A stretch of DNA of 64,000 bases from JADJPO01 sp963724535 (GTDB lineage Bacteria > Actinomycetota > Actinomycetes > Actinomycetales > Kineosporiaceae), in the NCBI GenBank assembly GCA_963724535.1, contig CAVRVD010000011.1:124001-188000 (forward strand). Direction: 5' to 3'. A program made the translations under genes and the position numbers. This document shows positions 8,904-17,553 of this stretch, one piece after another; the first letter of the stretch is position 1, and every line of letters begins with the position of its first letter. Under the pieces are notes generated by a model. The model saw nothing but the letters and a program-made list of their open reading frames with translations, was not told the DNA's origin and did not search any database.

Positions 8904-11110
8904 TCCTGACGCTCCTCGATCACCCGGCCCCCGAGCAGCTGTTCGACCACCGGCCGCCCGACCTGCCCGGAGCCCTCGATGTCGACGTCGTCCGGGCTGA
9001 TGTCCTGGTCCAGAGCGGCCGCCACCGTGGGCCCGGGAGGTGGGCCCGTGGTGGGTGCCGGGTTCGAGGCGGGGGGCCGTGCCGGGGTGGGCGCACGGCC
9101 GGCCGGCGGCGAGGCGGCGTCGTCCTCAGGCGGGGGCAGCTCCTCGTCCGTGGGCGGCTCGTCCGACAGAGGGATGTCGGGCTCGGAACCCGGATCGGCG
9201 GCGGGCGTGGCACCGCCCGCCCCGGGTCGTCCGGGCCTGGTGTCGGGTGTTCCGTGGCCCGTAGAAGGGACGTCTGGCGAAGCCGGTCCCGCCGCGGGCG
9301 CCCGCCCGGGCGCGGCAGCCGTCACATGCTGCCCGGTCCGGTCGACTGATGGCCCCGGGTCACGCGCCACCGCCTCGATCCGGCAGTCCAGGCCGATCAC
9401 GTCGATGAGGGTCTGGCGCAGGAACTCCTGGTGGGCGCCGCGGCCGAACGAGGCGGCCAGACCCGCTGTCCCGAACTCGAGCAGCAGGCGCTGCCCGTCG
9501 TAGTCCAGGACCTGGGCGTGCTGCGAGACCAACGACCAGCTGGCCCGCTTGAGGTGGGACAGCCCGGTGAGCACATCCGGCCACATCCGCCGCACCTGCT
9601 CGGTGTCGACCCGCCCGGGACCGGTCGCGGGTGAGCCGGACGGGCCGGCGGACGGCGCGTCCTGGGCCCCGGATGCCGGCACGGCCCACCCGGTCGGCTC
9701 GGCCCACCCAGTCGGCTCGGCCGGCCGGGTCGGCTCGGCTCGGGTGGGCCCAGGGCGGCTGCGCCCGACCGCCGGCGCAGCTCCTGCTCCGCGACCGGCT
9801 TCGCCTGACGTCGCTCCCGCAGGTTCTCCGTCGTCCACTGTCGGCTGCGGCTTCCGAGCACGAGGGGGGGCGCCCCCGTCGGCCCGCCGGGAGTCGGCTG
9901 GCGACGACCCAGCCGACCCCACCGACCCGGCCAACGACCCGGGCGTGGCGACCCCCAATCGCTTCTCGACCCGGTCCAGGCGGGCACGCAGCCCACGCTC
10001 GGTGTGCTCGGCGCCGGGCAGTAGGAGCCGGGCGCAGAGCAGCTCCAGCTGCAACCGCGGCGAGGTGGCCCCGGTCATCTCGGTGAGGGCGGTGTTGACG
10101 ACGTCCGCGGCCCGGGACAGCTCGCCGCGGCCGAAGTGGCCCGCCTGCCCACGCATCCGTTCCAGCTGGTCGCCAGGCAGGGCGCGCAGCACCGCGTGCC
10201 CGCCGTCCGGCACCGCGGCCACGACCAGCAGGTCACGCAGCCGCTCCAGCAGGTCCTCGACGAAGCGGCGCGGGTCGTGGCCGGAAGAGATCACCCGATC
10301 CAGGACGGCGAAGGTGGCGGCGCCGTCCCCGGCGGTGAGCGCGTCGATCACATCGTCGAGCAGGGTGGCGTCGGTGTAGCCGAGCAGGGAGACCGCCATG
10401 GCGTAGTCCAGGCCGTCGGGCCCGCAGCCGGCGATCAGCTGGTCGAGCACCGACAGGGAGTCACGCACCGAGCCGGCCCCGGCCCGGACGACCAGCGCCA
10501 GCACGCCCTGACCGACCGGCACGCCCTCGGACCGGCACAGGTCGGCGAGGTAGCTCTCGAGGCGTTCGGGCGGGACCAGCCGGAACGGGTAGTGGTGGGT
10601 GCGCGAGCGGATGGTGCCGATGACCTTTTCCGGCTCGGTGGTGGCGAAGACGAACCGCACGTGCGGCGGCGGCTCCTCGACGATCTTCAGCAGAGCGTTG
10701 AACCCCTGCGTGGAGACCATGTGCGCCTCGTCGATGATGAAGATCTTGAACCTGTCCCGGGCCGGTGCGTACGCAGCGCGCTCGCGCAAGGTGCGGGCGT
10801 CGTCCACGCCGCCGTGGCTGGCCGCGTCGATCTCGACCACGTCGAGGCTGCCCGGGCCGCCGCGGGCCAGGTCCTGACAGGACTCGCACCGCCCGCACGG
10901 GCTGGGCGTGGGCCCGTCGGCACAGTTCAGGCAGCGGGCCAGGATCCGGGCCGAGGTCGTCTTGCCGCAGCCCCGGGGCCCGGAGAACAGGTAGGCGTGG
11001 TTGACCCGGTCCTTGGTGAGGGCCGCGACCAGGGGAGCGGTCACGTGGTCCTGCCCGATCACCTCGGCGAAGGTGTCCGGTCGGTAGCGGCGGTACAGCG
11101 CGGTGGCCAC
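8900..11110 (-). CDS. dnaX: DNA polymerase III subunits gamma and tau
   Basis: DnaX is the clamp-loader ATPase of the replicative polymerase. The 736 residues have the N-terminal ALYRRYRP box, Walker A GPRGCGKTTSA, a zinc module with four cysteines (CLNC, CGRCESC), the DEAH-type Walker B FIIDEAHM, and sensor motif IRSRTHHYPF. After about residue 370 comes a long proline/alanine-rich linker with the repeat AEPTGW, then the conserved tau C-terminal segment (VLTGLSHLKRASWSLVSQHA), then a second disordered acidic tail. Two copies of a structured DNA repeat fall inside the linkers. GTG 11110 gives the family start and is preceded 6 nt upstream by a TAGGGT -10 element, suggesting a leaderless mRNA. 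Confidence 0.96.
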   Translation of the reverse strand: MATALYRRYRPDTFAEVIGQDHVTAPLVAALTKDRVNHAYLFSGPRGCGKTTSARILARCLNCADGPTPSPCGRCESCQDLARGGPGSLDVVEIDAASHGGVDDARTLRERAAYAPARDRFKIFIIDEAHMVSTQGFNALLKIVEEPPPHVRFVFATTEPEKVIGTIRSRTHHYPFRLVPPERLESYLADLCRSEGVPVGQGVLALVVRAGAGSVRDSLSVLDQLIAGCGPDGLDYAMAVSLLGYTDATLLDDVIDALTAGDGAATFAVLDRVISSGHDPRRFVEDLLERLRDLLVVAAVPDGGHAVLRALPGDQLERMRGQAGHFGRGELSRAADVVNTALTEMTGATSPRLQLELLCARLLLPGAEHTERGLRARLDRVEKRLGVATPGSLAGSVGSAGSSPADSRRADGGAPPRARKPQPTVDDGEPAGATSGEAGRGAGAAPAVGRSRPGPTRAEPTRPAEPTGWAEPTGWAVPASGAQDAPSAGPSGSPATGPGRVDTEQVRRMWPDVLTGLSHLKRASWSLVSQHAQVLDYDGQRLLLEFGTAGLAASFGRGAHQEFLRQTLIDVIGLDCRIEAVARDPGPSVDRTGQHVTAAAPGRAPAAGPASPDVPSTGHGTPDTRPGRPGAGGATPAADPGSEPDIPLSDEPPTDEELPPPEDDAASPPAGRAPTPARPPASNPAPTTGPPPGPTVAAALDQDISPDDVDIEGSGQVGRPVVEQLLGGRVIEERQE
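9261..9295 (+). repeat. 35-nt structured repeat, copy A (within dnaX)
   Basis: This is copy A of a 35-nt element present three times in the window. It matches copy C at 29 of 35 positions. The core GGGACGTC-GGCGAAGCC-GTCCC can fold as a 5-bp outer stem (GGGAC/GTCCC) and a GGC-GAA-GCC hairpin. It lies in the disordered tail of DnaX, so it is translated. Confidence 0.7.
9786..9820 (-). repeat. 35-nt structured repeat, copy B (within dnaX)
   Basis: Copy B lies on the opposite strand to copies A and C, in the linker of dnaX. It matches copy C at 31 of 35 positions. Two of the four differences are paired: the outer stem changes from GGGAC/GTCCC to GCGAC/GTCGC, so base pairing is kept. Confidence 0.7.
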
Positions 11111-11116
11111 TGTGGC

Positions 11117-11122
11117 ACCCTA
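11117..11122 (-). promoter_or_regulatory. -10 element of dnaX
   Basis: On the minus strand TAGGGT ends 6 nt before the dnaX GTG. The spacing predicts a transcript that begins at or next to the start codon. No clear -35 hexamer is visible. Confidence 0.5.
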
Positions 11123-11174
11123 GCCGCGCCCACCGACCGGTCCCACCGGACCGGACCCCCGTTCCCCGCTGGGC

Positions 11175-11180
11175 TACAGT
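11175..11180 (+). promoter_or_regulatory. -10 element of the SRP RNA gene
   Basis: TACAGT lies 5 nt before the predicted 5' end of the SRP RNA, the spacing expected for a -10 box. Confidence 0.5.
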
Positions 11181-11185
11181 GAGAA

Positions 11186-11275
11186 GGACCCCTCGCGTGG
11201 CGTCAACCAGCTGAACTCCCCCAGGGCCGGAAGGCAGCAAGGGTAGGCAGGCTCTGTCGGGTGCGCGGGGGGTCC
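11186..11275 (+). ncRNA. ffs: Bacterial small signal recognition particle RNA (4.5S)
   Basis: This is the RNA scaffold that, with Ffh, targets nascent membrane proteins. The conserved domain IV is present: GGCCGGAAGGCAGCAAGGGT (11226-11245), with the GGAAG tetraloop and the asymmetric AGCA bulge opposite. The 5' GGACCCC pairs with the 3' GGGGGGTCC to close the rod. The roughly 90-nt length and its place next to dnaX match other actinobacteria. Confidence 0.95.
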
Positions 11276-11306
11276 TCGCGTTCCGCGCCGCCCGGCGGAC
11301 CGAACC

Positions 11307-13769
11307 TCAGGCGCGCACCTGGGAGGTGGACCAGCTGGCCAGGTGGGACAGGTCGGCCAGGGTCGAGGCCGACTCCGGGCGCGCGTAGAAGAAGCCCTGC
11401 CCCAGGTGCACGCCGAGCCGACAGGCCCACTCATGCTGGTCGGCGTCCTCGATGCCCTCGGCGACCACCCGCAGGTCGAGCCGACCGGCGATCCCGACCA
11501 GACCCGAGACGATCGAGCGCGCTGACTCGCTGTGCGGCAACGCCTTGGTGAACCGCTGGTCGATCTTCAGCCCGTCGATGGGCAGGTCGAGCAGGTAGCC
11601 GAGCGAGGAGAACCCGGTGCCGAAGTCGTCGATCATCACCGGGATGCCCAGGTCGCGCAGCCGTTGCAGCGTGGTCGAGGAGGACTCGGCCTGCTCCAGC
11701 AACTGGTCCTCGGTCACCTCCACCTCGATGCGCGACGCCGGGATGCCGCGCAGGTGCAGCAGCTCGGACATGTGTCGCGCCAGGGTCGGCACCAGCAGCA
11801 TCTCCGGCGGCATGTTGATGGCGATCGAGACCTGCGTGGGCGAGTCGGCGATCAGGTCGATGCTGCGCTGCAGCACCCAGGTGGTCACCTCGGCCGTCCG
11901 ACCGCTGCGCCGGGCGAAGTCGAGCATCTCCGCGGGCGGGCACACCGTCCCCGCCTCGTTCCGCCAGCGAAGCAGCGCCTCGACGGTGACCACGCGACCG
12001 GTGGCCAGGTCCACCATCGGCTGCACGAAGACATCCAGGTCCTTGTCCCGCAGGGCGCGGGAGACCGCGACGTCCATGTTGGCCTGGGCCAGCGCGGCCC
12101 GGCCGAGGCCGGCCTGGTAGACCACCCAGGAGCCGCGCTGTCGCTTCGCGGCGTACATGGCCAGATCGGCTCGCCGGAGCAGGTCCTCGGCCTGCAGCCC
12201 GGCGACCCCGTCGGCGATGCCGATGCTCACCCCCAGCTGGTACTGGCGCCCACCGACCTCGAACGGGGTACTGAGCACCTCGCGGATGCGGGTGGCCACC
12301 GCCTGCGCCTCCTCGCGCCCGACGGCCAGGACGGCGACGAACTCGTCGCCGCCGAGCCGGCCGATCAGGTCGCCCGAGCGGACCAGCGCGGCCAGCCGCT
12401 GGGCAACCTGTTGGAGCACCTGGTCGCCGACCGCGTGACCACTGTTGTCGTTGACCTGCTTGAACCGGTCCAGGTCGACGAACAGGACGGCGCACAGCTC
12501 GCTGCGGCTGAGCATCGCCGAGATCCGCGACAGCACCCGGCTGCGGTTGGCCAGCCCGGTCAGCGGGTCGTGGTAGGCGAGGTAGTGCAGCCGCTGGCGC
12601 AGCCGGTCCCGCTCGGTGACGTCGCGCACGCTGACCAGGACGTCGTCACCGCGGATGGACACGGCGGCCTCGAGCACCAGGTGCTCACGCCGGCCCTCGA
12701 GCAGCTGCGCACCCGGCTCGCCGGAGTCCAGCCGGGCGACCGCCTCGGTGAAGGCACGCTCCGGCAGCGCGATCGTCGTCCACACCTCGTTGCCCACGGC
12801 GGCGACACCGGCGCCGAGCACCCGTTCGGCCGAGGGGCTGACATAGCTGAGTCGACCGCGGCGGTCGGCGATCATGATGGCGTCACTGGAGTCGGCGAGC
12901 AGGCTGGCCAGGTACTCCCGACTCTTGGTGACCTCCTCCGTGGCCCGACGCAGCCTGGCCTGGGTGAGGGTCTGGCGCAGCATCAGGGTCAGCACCCCGC
13001 AGACCCCGAGAGCGAGTACGCCGACCCGCAGCATCCGCACCTCGAGCAGCATCACGGACCCGACGACGCCCACCGTCGTCCACGCGACGAGGTAGGGGAA
13101 CCGGGTGCTACGGGGCACCCCGCAGTACATCCGAGCGACGAGTCGGCCCATCGCGACCAGGGCGAGCAGCATCACTGCCCGGCCGAGGAGCGAGGCGGCG
13201 GCCAGGGCGGCAGCCACCTCGTCACCGATCTCGACCTGGGCGCCGGACTGCAGGCCGAAGGCGACCCAGGCGAGGACCCGCAGGCTGCCGAAGGCCACCA
13301 CCAGCGTCCTGACCATGGCAATGTTCGTGCTCGGGGCGGCGTCCAGCTCGACCAGCACGTGCATCTGCCAGACCACCACCACCAGCCCGACCGCGTCGAC
13401 GACCGCCAGCGAGGAGCTGGCCACCGGCGCCGCCAGGATCATCGCGATCCGGATCAGCAGTGTGATACCGAAGGCGAGGAGCGCCGCGTCCAGCACGAGC
13501 TCGAGCCGACCCTCGACGCGGTGCCAGACCATGCCCAGACAGGCCAGGACCGCCAGCGCGTGCAGCACGAGCAGCACCAGGTACGGGCCGTCCGGATCGA
13601 GGGCGCGGACGACGTCCACCGCGGCCGTGGTGAGCAGGAGCGCCGAGATCGAGCCGGCCTGGACGACGTGCACGGCGGTCGGTCGGCGCTGACCGAGCAG
13701 CATCCCGGACAGGACGGCGGCCACGCCGGCCGCGGTCGCCACCGCGGCGAGGAGCATCAACGGGCGCAT
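11307..13769 (-). CDS. Membrane-bound diguanylate cyclase/phosphodiesterase (PAS-GGDEF-EAL)
   Basis: This 820-residue protein makes or degrades cyclic di-GMP. Residues 1 to about 275 form seven or more hydrophobic segments, a membrane sensor. A PAS domain follows (ASLLADSSDAIMIADRRG). The GGDEF domain has an intact RLGGDEF active site and the metal aspartate in VLFVDLDRFKQVND. The EAL domain has EALLRW, NMPPE, EVTED, IDDFGTGFSSLGYL, LKIDQ, VAEGIED and GQGFF, so the phosphodiesterase residues are also all present. Both activities are possible; which one dominates cannot be told. It converges on the SRP RNA gene and stands alone. Confidence 0.94.
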   Translation of the reverse strand: MRPLMLLAAVATAAGVAAVLSGMLLGQRRPTAVHVVQAGSISALLLTTAAVDVVRALDPDGPYLVLLVLHALAVLACLGMVWHRVEGRLELVLDAALLAFGITLLIRIAMILAAPVASSSLAVVDAVGLVVVVWQMHVLVELDAAPSTNIAMVRTLVVAFGSLRVLAWVAFGLQSGAQVEIGDEVAAALAAASLLGRAVMLLALVAMGRLVARMYCGVPRSTRFPYLVAWTTVGVVGSVMLLEVRMLRVGVLALGVCGVLTLMLRQTLTQARLRRATEEVTKSREYLASLLADSSDAIMIADRRGRLSYVSPSAERVLGAGVAAVGNEVWTTIALPERAFTEAVARLDSGEPGAQLLEGRREHLVLEAAVSIRGDDVLVSVRDVTERDRLRQRLHYLAYHDPLTGLANRSRVLSRISAMLSRSELCAVLFVDLDRFKQVNDNSGHAVGDQVLQQVAQRLAALVRSGDLIGRLGGDEFVAVLAVGREEAQAVATRIREVLSTPFEVGGRQYQLGVSIGIADGVAGLQAEDLLRRADLAMYAAKRQRGSWVVYQAGLGRAALAQANMDVAVSRALRDKDLDVFVQPMVDLATGRVVTVEALLRWRNEAGTVCPPAEMLDFARRSGRTAEVTTWVLQRSIDLIADSPTQVSIAINMPPEMLLVPTLARHMSELLHLRGIPASRIEVEVTEDQLLEQAESSSTTLQRLRDLGIPVMIDDFGTGFSSLGYLLDLPIDGLKIDQRFTKALPHSESARSIVSGLVGIAGRLDLRVVAEGIEDADQHEWACRLGVHLGQGFFYARPESASTLADLSHLASWSTSQVRA

Positions 13770-13933
13770 CGGCCGTGCACACCTGTCCTGTTCCGCCCCG
13801 GCGGGCCACGGGTGCCCCGGCCTCGTCCAGGGTCGTCAGGTGCTTCATCGGCACGCCGAGACCACGTCTTCACCGGGGCCGTCAGGCCGTCGGGGCGCCG
13901 ATCCGAGGCGCAGGATCGGGTCGCGGACTTGGG

Positions 13934-13939
13934 TAGACT
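13934..13939 (+). promoter_or_regulatory. -10 element of tRNA-Ser(GGA)
   Basis: TAGACT ends 7 nt before the first base of the mature tRNA. It is the same hexamer seen before the genes at 17554 and 34383. Confidence 0.45.
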
Positions 13940-13946
13940 CCGCCCC

Positions 13947-14032
13947 GGAGGATTCGCCTAGTGGCCTAGGGCGCACGATTGGAAATCGTGTTGGGCTAAA
14001 CACCCTCAGGGGTTCAAATCCCCTATCCTCCG
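13947..14032 (+). tRNA. tRNA-Ser (anticodon GGA)
   Basis: An 86-nt class II tRNA with acceptor stem GGAGGAT/ATCCTCC and discriminator G. The anticodon stem-loop is CACGA-TTGGAAA-TCGTG with anticodon GGA. There is a long variable arm, and the T arm is AGGGGTTCAAATCCCCT. It reads UCC and UCU serine codons. The CCA end is not encoded. Confidence 0.96.
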
Positions 14033-14045
14033 CCCCTGCGGAGGG

Positions 14046-14069
14046 CCCCGGCACCTGCAGGTGCCGGGG
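14046..14069. terminator. Perfect 24-nt palindrome between tRNA-Ser and a convergent gene
   Basis: The 12-nt arm CCCCGGCACCTG is followed at once by its exact complement. It lies 14 nt after the tRNA and directly abuts the stop codon of the convergent GH3 gene, so it could serve as a two-way terminator. No T-run follows on either strand, which is common in high-GC actinobacteria. Confidence 0.55.
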
Positions 14070-15788
14070 TCAGCAGCCCGCCCGCTCGACGCCGCGCACC
14101 TGCACCGGCAGCGCTCCCGGCGCCGGCGCGACACCTCGGAGCACGGCGACCAGCGCGTCGAACGAGCCCGGTCCGTCGCCGAACAGCGCCAGCTCACGCT
14201 CCCCGTCGACGCCGGCCAGCACGGTCGGCCAGCCCAGGGCGACCACCACATCGGCCCGGACTCCCGAACCGCGCCCGGAGACCAGCGCCACTGTGGGGCC
14301 GCCGCCAAGGTCGAGGCCGCCGCGGCGGGCGGCGGCGGCGAACCGGGCCCGTTGCCCGGAGGAGCCGCCGACCACGCGGACGGCGCGCAGCGGGGCCGGG
14401 GTGCAGGGGCCGGTCACCTGGGTGACCGCGGCGGCCGATAGGGCTGCGGAGGCGGCCGCGGCCCGGTCTGCGGCGTCGTCGGGCACGGGCGTCGAAGCGG
14501 CCTGGCGGGCCTGCCACCGCTGCAGCGCCACAACGTTCGCCGCGGCCGCCACGGCGCGGTGGCGGGGCACGGTGCCCTCGGCGACGGCTCGGGTGACCGC
14601 GGCGTGGGTGGCCCGGGTGTCCGCCGGCATCAACAGCAGGTCGGCACCGGCGGCCAGGGCCCGGACGCCGGGGTCGCCGCCCCGCCGCACGGCGCCCATG
14701 CCAAGGGAGTCCGTGACGGCGACGCCGCCGAACCGGGACCGCTCGCGCAACGAGGCGTAGCCCATCGCGGACAGGCTGATCGGAACGCCGGGCTCGAGGG
14801 CGGTGACCGCGAGGTGGCTCATCATCACGGCCGGCGCCCCGGCCGCCACGGCCGCGTCGAACGGCACCAGGTCGCGCTGGGCCAGCACCGTCAGCGGGGC
14901 GTCCTGCACCGGCAGGGCCGTGTGGCTGTCGGCGGTCACCGACCCGTGCCCCGGGTAGTGCTTGGCGGTGGAGACGATCCCGCCGGCGGTGAAGCCACGG
15001 ACCGCGGCCGCGGTGGCCCGCGCGGCCACCTGGGGGTCGTCCCCGGCCGACCGGGTGCCGATGGTCGGGTCGTCCGGCCCGATGGTCACGTCGGCCACCG
15101 GCGCGAACACCCAGCTGAAGCCGAGCGAGCGCAGCTCGAGCGCGGTGTCCCGGGCCAGGTCCTCGACGACCTGCTCGCCCTGCTGGCTCGCGCCACGACC
15201 CACCGCCCCGGCGACCGCGGCGCCGGCGGCCAGGAACGGCGGCAGCGTGGTGGCCAGCTCGCCCAGGTGCGCGGTGGTGCCGCCCTCCTGGTCGACACCG
15301 ATCACCGCAGGCAGGCCCGGCCGGTCGGCGCCGACCGCCTCCTGGACGGCCTGCGCCGTGGCCCGGACCTGGCCGGCCGAGTCGATATTGGCCCCGGTCA
15401 GGCACACCCCGGCCAGGTGCAGGTCGCGCACCAGATCGGCCGCGTCGTCCGGTCCGGTGCCGTGGTAGCGCCCGATGATGACCTGCCCGGCAAGGCGTTG
15501 CGGTGTCCACCCGGACACCTCCGCCCGGGCCGCCGCCAACTCGCCGACGGTCGGCCCCCACGGCAACACAGGGTCTCCCTCGTCGGACGGCGACGTGCCG
15601 GCCGACGCCTGGGGCGACGCGGACGACCCCTGCTCACCCGACCCGAAGCAGCCGGTCAACCCCATGACGAGGACCGCCGCGATTCCCGCGACGTGCCGGG
15701 CCCGCGGAAGGGACGTCAGGCGAAGCCAGTCCCGGAGCGGGTTCGGCGCGGAGCCGGCGACCCTGATCGGTCTCGTGCCTCGCCTCAT
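14070..15788 (-). CDS. Glycoside hydrolase family 3 lipoprotein (NagZ-like beta-N-acetylhexosaminidase)
   Basis: This 572-residue lipoprotein has a hydrophobic signal segment ending in the lipobox LTGC (Cys47). A GH3 catalytic domain follows, with GVDQEGGTTAHL, the NagZ motif KHYPGHGS and the catalytic aspartate in VTDSLGMGA. Such enzymes remove N-acetylglucosamine from peptidoglycan fragments or other glycans outside the membrane. The start at 15788 overlaps the HerA-like gene stop (ATGA). The n-region of the signal peptide, residues 20-30 (DWLRLTSLPRA), is encoded by a copy of the 35-nt repeat, so the present N-terminus may have been reshaped by repeat insertion. Confidence 0.9.
   Translation of the reverse strand: MRRGTRPIRVAGSAPNPLRDWLRLTSLPRARHVAGIAAVLVMGLTGCFGSGEQGSSASPQASAGTSPSDEGDPVLPWGPTVGELAAARAEVSGWTPQRLAGQVIIGRYHGTGPDDAADLVRDLHLAGVCLTGANIDSAGQVRATAQAVQEAVGADRPGLPAVIGVDQEGGTTAHLGELATTLPPFLAAGAAVAGAVGRGASQQGEQVVEDLARDTALELRSLGFSWVFAPVADVTIGPDDPTIGTRSAGDDPQVAARATAAAVRGFTAGGIVSTAKHYPGHGSVTADSHTALPVQDAPLTVLAQRDLVPFDAAVAAGAPAVMMSHLAVTALEPGVPISLSAMGYASLRERSRFGGVAVTDSLGMGAVRRGGDPGVRALAAGADLLLMPADTRATHAAVTRAVAEGTVPRHRAVAAAANVVALQRWQARQAASTPVPDDAADRAAAASAALSAAAVTQVTGPCTPAPLRAVRVVGGSSGQRARFAAAARRGGLDLGGGPTVALVSGRGSGVRADVVVALGWPTVLAGVDGERELALFGDGPGSFDALVAVLRGVAPAPGALPVQVRGVERAGC
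15704..15738 (+). repeat. 35-nt structured repeat, copy C (in the GH3 signal peptide)
   Basis: Copy C is taken as the reference copy. Its outer stem is GGGAC/GTCCC and its inner hairpin GGC-GAA-GCC. It is transcribed antisense within the GH3 gene and encodes part of the signal peptide, in a different protein context from the two dnaX copies. Confidence 0.7.
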
Positions 15789-17392
15789 CGGCGGCGCCGT
15801 CGCGCCGTCCCGAAGAGGCTGCGGGTGACCTCCCGGCCGAGAACCGTTCCAGCAGAACGCAGGAAGCTCTTGAAGGCCGTGGACTTGACCACGCCCTCGA
15901 CCAGCCCGGGATCCTCCTGACCGGCCCGCGATCGGGAGCCACGTCGCGGTTCGTCGTCGTCCTCGCTGCGCCGGACCGGCTCCTCCCGGCTGGTGCTGCG
16001 GGTGGAGACCGCGCTCTCCGACGGCGGCGGGGCGAGCTTGGCGGCCAGCCGCTCGTAGGCCGACTCGCGGTCCACCTCCTGGCCGTACTCGGCGAGCAGT
16101 GCCGAGGCAGCCACGACCGCCCTGATCTCCTCCGCCGGCGCCGGGGCCATCAGCGACAACGGGGCCCGCAACCGGGTCCAGGCGACCGGGGTCGGCGCGC
16201 CCCTCTCGGACAGTACGGTGATCACGGCCTCGCCGATGCCGAGCTGGGTGAGCAGCTCCTCCAGGTCGTAGGCCGAGTGCGGGAAGGTGGAAGCCGTGGC
16301 CCGGAGCGCCTTGGCGTCGTCCGGGGTGTAGGCGCGCAGCGCGTGCTGCACCCGGTTGCCGAGCTGGGCGAGGACGTCGGCGTTGACGTCCTTGGGGGTC
16401 TGGGTGACGAAGAAGACCCCGACGCCCTTGGACCGGATCAGCCGCACGGTCTGGGTGATCTGGTCGAGGAAGGCCTTGCTGGCGTCGGCGAACAACAGGT
16501 GTGCCTCGTCGAAGAAGAAGACCAGCTTGGGCGCGTCGAGGTCACCGGCCTCGGGCAGGTCCTGGAACAGGTCGGCAAGCAGCCAGAGCAAGAACGTCGA
16601 GAACAGCGCCGGTTTGTCCTGCACCGCAGGCAGTTCCAGACAGGTGATGACCCCCTTGCCGTCGGCTGTCGTGCGCAGCAGGTCGGCGGTGTCGAACTCA
16701 GGCTCCCCGAAGAACCGTTCGGCGCCGGCGTCAGCGAAGGCGATCAGCTCGCGCAGGATCACCCCAGCGGTCTGCCGGCTCAGGCCGCCCAGGCCCTTGA
16801 GGTCCCCCTGGCCCTCGTCGGACATCAGGTACTGGATCACCGACCGCAGGTCCTTCAGGTCCAGCAGGGCCAGGCCGGCCTTGTCGGCGAAGTGGAACAC
16901 CAGGGCCAGCGAGGACGACTGGGTGTCGTTGAGGTCGAGCACCTTGGCCAACAGGGTCGGGCCGAACGAGGTGATGGTGGCGCGCACCGGCACGCCGACG
17001 CCCTCACCGCCCAAGGCCAGGAACTCGACCGGGAAACCGGTCGCCTCCCAGCTCTGGCCGATGCTCTCGGTGCGGGCCAGCAGCTTCTCGCTGGGCTGGC
17101 CGGGGCGGCTGACCCCGGACAGGTCGCCCTTGACGTCGGCCATGAACACCGGGACGCCGTTCGCAGACAGCTGCTCGGCCATCACCTGGAGGGTCTTGGT
17201 CTTGCCGGTGCCGGTGGCGCCGGCCACCAGGCCGTGCCGGTTGAGCATCGCCAGCGGGATCCGTACTTGCGCGTCCACGACGGGCTCGCCGTCCACGAGC
17301 AGGGCGCCGAGCTCCAGCGCCGGTCCACCGAAGGCGTACCCGGCCTTGACCTTCTCGACGACGTCCTCGGCTGTGCCCTCGCTGCCGGCCAT
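15785..17392 (-). CDS. HerA-like ATPase / helicase domain protein (DUF853)
   Basis: This 535-residue ATPase belongs to the FtsK/HerA-like DUF853 family. It has Walker A GATGTGKTKT (about residue 58) and DVKGDLSG. The Walker B segment is LVFFFDEAHLLF, and a sensor region FFVTQTPKDVNADVLAQLG follows. The C-terminal 90 residues are charged and probably disordered, ending in a basic tail. HerA relatives pump DNA in repair or defence; the family's role in this phylum is unknown, and no NurA-like nuclease gene is near. ATG 17392 has GGGAG upstream. It is coupled to the GH3 gene by overlap, although the two show no shared function. Confidence 0.88.
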   Translation of the reverse strand: MAGSEGTAEDVVEKVKAGYAFGGPALELGALLVDGEPVVDAQVRIPLAMLNRHGLVAGATGTGKTKTLQVMAEQLSANGVPVFMADVKGDLSGVSRPGQPSEKLLARTESIGQSWEATGFPVEFLALGGEGVGVPVRATITSFGPTLLAKVLDLNDTQSSSLALVFHFADKAGLALLDLKDLRSVIQYLMSDEGQGDLKGLGGLSRQTAGVILRELIAFADAGAERFFGEPEFDTADLLRTTADGKGVITCLELPAVQDKPALFSTFLLWLLADLFQDLPEAGDLDAPKLVFFFDEAHLLFADASKAFLDQITQTVRLIRSKGVGVFFVTQTPKDVNADVLAQLGNRVQHALRAYTPDDAKALRATASTFPHSAYDLEELLTQLGIGEAVITVLSERGAPTPVAWTRLRAPLSLMAPAPAEEIRAVVAASALLAEYGQEVDRESAYERLAAKLAPPPSESAVSTRSTSREEPVRRSEDDDEPRRGSRSRAGQEDPGLVEGVVKSTAFKSFLRSAGTVLGREVTRSLFGTARRRRR

Positions 17393-17540
17393 GACGGATC
17401 TCCCGTGCGGTTCGTGGTCCGGGCGGTCGGGCTCGGGTCGGACCCGGCTGCACGGACGTGCGTGATCAGTGCGGGCAGCCTAACCCGTGGGGCCGCTCGA
17501 CCCCTCCGAACGCTCGACCCGGGGCGTGGCCGACGGTCCG

Positions 17541-17546
17541 TAGACT
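17541..17546 (+). promoter_or_regulatory. -10 element of the gene at 17554
   Basis: TAGACT ends 7 nt before the GTG start codon, which predicts a leaderless transcript. Confidence 0.5.
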
Positions 17547-17553
17547 TCCTGCG

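Noticed and set aside
11532..13961. 809-codon plus-strand frame opposite the GGDEF-EAL gene
   Set aside because: Shadow frame; the composition reflects reverse-complement codons, and the minus-strand protein has intact catalytic motifs.
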